Shown here: positions 61,511 through 64,000 of the stretch, in pieces
Layout: every line of letters starts with the position of its first letter
How positions within the stretch are numbered: position 1 is the first letter of the stretch
NCBI GenBank assembly: GCA_963781785.1
Contig: CAWAHD010000001.1
Coordinates: 2,046,001-2,110,000 of the forward strand
DNA from: CAWAHD01 sp963781785
GTDB lineage: Bacteria > Planctomycetota > Planctomycetia > Isosphaerales > Isosphaeraceae
Reading direction: 5' to 3'
Length of the DNA: 64,000 bases
Notes under the pieces: generated by a model
Told to the model about the DNA's origin: nothing
Databases searched by the model: none
What the model saw: the letters and a program-made list of their open reading frames with translations, nothing else
Translations under genes and position numbers: made by a program

Positions 61511-62665
61511 ATGCCAATGGCAGCTATGAAGCGCGACTATTACGAGGTGCTCGGGCTGGGTCGAGATGCTCCGCTCGATGACATCAAGAAGTCCTACCGT
61601 CAGATGGCTCTCAAGTACCACCCAGACCGCAATCCGGGTGACGAGGAAGCGCCGAAACGGTTCAAGGAAGCAGCGGAAGCCTACGAGGTGCTTTCCGATG
61701 CCGAAAAGCGCCAGCGGTACGACCGCTACGGGCATGCGGGCCTGAACGGAGCGGCATTCCACGACTTCCGCTCCACCGAAGATATCATGTCGGCCTTCAG
61801 CGACATCTTCGGCGGCGGCCTGTTCGGAGACTTCTTCGGCGAACGGCGGCGAGGCCCGCGGCCGGGCCCCGACCTGCTCATGAAGCTGGAAATTGACCTG
61901 GTCGAGGCGGCCCGCGGAACCAGCCGTTCGATTGAAGTCAGCCGGCAAGAGTTTTGCAGCGACTGCAATGGCAACGGTGCTCGCAAGGGTACGGTTCCCA
62001 CCACCTGCAATTACTGCGGGGGACGCGGCCAGATCGTCCAGGCACGCGGCTTCTTTCAGGTTGCAACCACATGCCCCGCTTGCGGCGGCGAAGGAGTGCG
62101 GATCAGCGATCCCTGCCCGAGCTGCCGAGGCGCAGGCCGAGTTCCCAAGGCCGCCCGCCTCCAGGTCGATGTACCACCCGGAGTCGAAAGCGGCATGTGG
62201 CTCCAGTTGCGCAATCAAGGGGAACTGGGTGATGTCGGCGGGCCGCGGGGCAATCTCCGGATCCAGGTGATGGTGAGGAAGCATCCGTTCTTCGAGCGGC
62301 GGCGAAACGACCTCATCTGCCAGGTACCGATCAGTTTTGCCCAGGCAGCCCTCGGTGGCGTGATCGAAGTGCCGACCCTGGACGGTCCCGAGGATCTGGA
62401 GGTTCCCCGAGGTACGCAGAGCGGGGAGACGTTGCGGCTGAAGGGCCGGGGCATGCCGGATATTGGGGGAAGGGCACGAGGTGACGAGCTGGTGGAGGTT
62501 CACGTCGAGACACCGAGGCACTTGACCCCGCGACACGAAGAGCTGCTGCGCGAGCTGGCCCAGATCGAGCACGACCAGGTCAGCCCCCGCCGCAAGAGTT
62601 TCTTCGAGAAACTGCGCGATTACTTCACGGAGGAGGCGGAGCCCGACGATTCGGAGGAGTCTTGA
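61511..62665 (+). CDS. dnaJ: Chaperone protein DnaJ
   Basis: The Hsp40 co-chaperone stimulates DnaK's ATPase. The J domain (RDYYEVLGLGRDA ... LKYHPDRNPGDEE) has the HPD triad. A Gly/Phe region (FGGGLFGDFFGERRRG) leads to the four zinc-binding repeats CSDCNGNG, CNYCGGRG, CPACGGEG and CPSCRGAG, then the C-terminal substrate domains (RGNLRIQVMVRKHPFFERR). Length is about 384. The start at 61511 gives MPMAAMKRDYYE; the Met at 61526 is also possible. grpE follows, a reversed order compared with the common grpE-dnaK-dnaJ; no dnaK lies in the window. Confidence 0.95.
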   Translation: MPMAAMKRDYYEVLGLGRDAPLDDIKKSYRQMALKYHPDRNPGDEEAPKRFKEAAEAYEVLSDAEKRQRYDRYGHAGLNGAAFHDFRSTEDIMSAFSDIFGGGLFGDFFGERRRGPRPGPDLLMKLEIDLVEAARGTSRSIEVSRQEFCSDCNGNGARKGTVPTTCNYCGGRGQIVQARGFFQVATTCPACGGEGVRISDPCPSCRGAGRVPKAARLQVDVPPGVESGMWLQLRNQGELGDVGGPRGNLRIQVMVRKHPFFERRRNDLICQVPISFAQAALGGVIEVPTLDGPEDLEVPRGTQSGETLRLKGRGMPDIGGRARGDELVEVHVETPRHLTPRHEELLRELAQIEHDQVSPRRKSFFEKLRDYFTEEAEPDDSEES

Positions 62666-62727
62666 ACCGAGCCTGGCCCGCCACCGCCCGAACCGATCCG
62701 TCCCGTCCCGTCCAGGAGCAGCGGAGT

Positions 62728-63348
62728 ATGAACGAATCGACCCGAAAACGTGAAAACTCGAACCCCTCGGCGTCCGAAAAAACCGACGACTACCCAACCC
62801 TGGGCCGGCCCGAGGACAGCCCGCAGGCCGGCGAGGGCGCACAGCCACGGGAAGGTCAACGGTCCGATTGGGAGACAATGTCCGCTTTCGACCAGATTGC
62901 CCAGTTGAAACAAGAACGCGACGAGTTTCGCGACCAGGTGCTGCGCAGCCGGGCCGAATTTGCCAATTACCAGAAGCGCACCAAGCAGCAGGCCGATGCC
63001 GAGCGCGTTTACGCGGTGAGTGCATTGGCCCGCGACCTGCTGGACTCGATCGACAACCTCGAGCGAGCGATCGAGGCGCTGCGCGTCTCGGGCGCAGCGG
63101 AGATCACGGCGGGCTTGGACATGGTCCAGAAGCAGTTGCTCGAGATCCTGGCGAAGCACGGCATCGAGCCGATCGTGGCGCACGGGTCTCCATTCGACCC
63201 GAATCTCCACGATGCCGTCGCGCAGCAGCCTTCTCACGAGCACGCGGAAGGGACGGTCGTCGCCGAGCTCACGAAGGGCTACAAGATTCGCGACCGAGTG
63301 CTCCGGCCCAGCAAGGTCGCCGTGTCCACCAAGCCCGCCCCGAATTGA
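62728..63348 (+). CDS. grpE: Nucleotide exchange factor GrpE
   Basis: GrpE releases ADP from DnaK. A disordered charged leader of about 50 residues is followed by the long helix (LKQERDEFRDQVLRSRAEFA, NYQKRTKQQ), LARDLLDSIDNLERAIEA and the beta domain (HGIEPIVAHGSPFDPNLHDA, GYKIRDRVLRPSKVAV). Length is about 206. The start at 62728 has GGAG-type sequence upstream; a TTG at 62662 overlapping dnaJ would add 22 residues that look unrelated. It is coupled to dnaJ by proximity. Confidence 0.95.
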   Translation: MNESTRKRENSNPSASEKTDDYPTLGRPEDSPQAGEGAQPREGQRSDWETMSAFDQIAQLKQERDEFRDQVLRSRAEFANYQKRTKQQADAERVYAVSALARDLLDSIDNLERAIEALRVSGAAEITAGLDMVQKQLLEILAKHGIEPIVAHGSPFDPNLHDAVAQQPSHEHAEGTVVAELTKGYKIRDRVLRPSKVAVSTKPAPN

Positions 63349-63454
63349 ATCCCGGAAGGTGCCGGGCCCCGTTGTGAGGAGCCCGGCCGTGCTCTGGTTG
63401 AGGGAGCGCGAGCGATCAGAAAGACGCGTCGAGCCACGAGGGAGCTCCTTCAGA

Positions 63455-63793
63455 ATGCCGACTTACGATTATATCTGTGATTCTTGTGGGCATGAATTCG
63501 AGCTTTTCGAGTCGATCATGGCCAAACCCCGCACCGATTGCCCGGAGTGCAAGGAGCAGAAGCTCCGCAGGAAGATCGGCCCCGGCGCCGCCATCCTGTT
63601 CAAGGGCTCGGGCTTTTACCAGACGGATTATCGCAGCGAGTCGTACAAGAAGGCCGCCCAGGCGGAGAAGTCGACGAACGAGCCGGCCAAGCCGGCGGGC
63701 GATTCCAAGCCTGCCTCCGATGGCGCAAGTGCTCCCAAGAGCGAGCCGGCCAAGGCAAGCACACCGCCGCCGGCCTCCAAGAGCGAGTCATGA
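63455..63793 (+). CDS. FmdB-family zinc-ribbon protein
   Basis: The 112-residue protein opens with the FmdB-type regulatory zinc ribbon: MPTYDYICDSCGHEFELFES, then DCPECKEQKLRRKIGPG (two CxxC knuckles) and FKGSGFYQTDYRS. The C-terminal half is an Ala/Lys/Pro/Ser-rich disordered tail. Family members were linked to formamidase expression in one methylotroph, but the general role is unknown. Its stop overlaps the start of yacG (ATGA), so the two are translated together. It is probably the tail of the dnaJ-grpE operon. Confidence 0.9.
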   Translation: MPTYDYICDSCGHEFELFESIMAKPRTDCPECKEQKLRRKIGPGAAILFKGSGFYQTDYRSESYKKAAQAEKSTNEPAKPAGDSKPASDGASAPKSEPAKASTPPPASKSES

Positions 63794-63999
63794 TCAAGGG
63801 AAAGTGTCCAATCTGCTCGAATCGATTCGAGATCGCCTCGCTGGACGAGAACCCGGCGTTCCCTTTTTGCTCGGAGCGCTGCCGGTTGGTCGACCTCGGG
63901 CGCTGGATCGACGGACGATATTCGGTGCCTGTGCCGGCCGATCACCCGGATGCGGACGTCGATGAACCGGGTGAAATCTCCGCGGATCAAGAGGAGTGA
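63790..63999 (+). CDS. yacG: DNA gyrase inhibitor YacG
   Basis: The 69-residue zinc protein has the CPIC and FCSERC knuckles and the RLVDLGRWIDGRYSVP signature of YacG, which in Escherichia coli binds GyrB and inhibits gyrase. The acidic C-terminal tail is normal. It is the last gene in the window, ending one base before the edge. It overlaps the preceding zinc-ribbon gene by four bases. Confidence 0.92.
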   Translation: MIKGKCPICSNRFEIASLDENPAFPFCSERCRLVDLGRWIDGRYSVPVPADHPDADVDEPGEISADQEE

Positions 64000-64000
64000 T

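Noticed and set aside
59069..63025. A 1318-codon minus-strand open frame across groES, groEL2, dnaJ and grpE
   Set aside because: It is antisense to four well-supported genes and has no domain; high GC with codon bias keeps this strand free of stops.

Overview
The window is high-GC bacterial DNA and most likely comes from a planctomycete, probably of the Isosphaeraceae type. This is an inference from content. Two giant exported proteins carry the planctomycete-style N-terminal motif (LExxExRxxLS-like). There is a DUF1559-type pilin helix (LLLPAVQSARESARR), a Ser/Thr kinase with an N-terminal zinc finger and C-terminal TPRs, a Uma2 nuclease, and two GroEL paralogues. No rRNA is present; one tRNA gene (Ser, anticodon CGA) is.

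Layout. 0.2-9.6 kb is housekeeping: aquaporin, tadA, tRNA-Ser, clpX, Uma2 plus a stub of a second copy, an aminotransferase, apt, a parvulin-like isomerase and a gamma-glutamyltransferase. 10.0-19.6 kb is a chemosensory cluster on one strand in the order cheW, soluble receptor (GAF-PAS-GAF-HAMP-signalling domain), cheR, cheA, cheC, cheD, cheY, cheB, followed by rsmD. 20.3-24.0 kb is a heavily frameshifted TPR/C39-peptidase-like gene. 24.5-28.2 kb holds a membrane protein, a DUF3006 protein, a ComEC-like metallo-beta-lactamase-fold protein and a TolB-like propeller protein. 28.4-41.2 kb holds two surface proteins, one of about 2550 residues with FG-GAP/VCBS repeats and one Vgb-like propeller with Ig-like domains, with an IS256-family and an ISAs1-family element beside them. 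41.6-45.1 kb is the kinase. 45.2-50.5 kb is an insertion-sequence island: two nearly identical IS701-family copies and one IS1380-family element, with a shrunken HNH gene between them. 50.6-57.1 kb is dinB and a membrane-anchored alpha-2-macroglobulin of unusual architecture. 57.3-64.0 kb is a chaperone block: groEL1, groES-groEL2, dnaJ-grpE, an FmdB-type zinc ribbon and yacG.

Two points frame the reading. First, about twenty single-base frameshifts interrupt otherwise good genes, including tadA and clpX, which are normally indispensable. Sequencing or assembly error is the likeliest cause, so I give joined coordinates for these genes and state where the frame changes. Second, the most unusual locus is the alpha-2-macroglobulin at 52269-57054. 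It has an N-terminal HxxxCxxC zinc finger and a membrane anchor, and in its middle a two-helix membrane hairpin whose second helix is a near match to a type IV pilin/DUF1559 N-terminus, placed before the GCFEQ thioester domain. I know of no described family with that arrangement.
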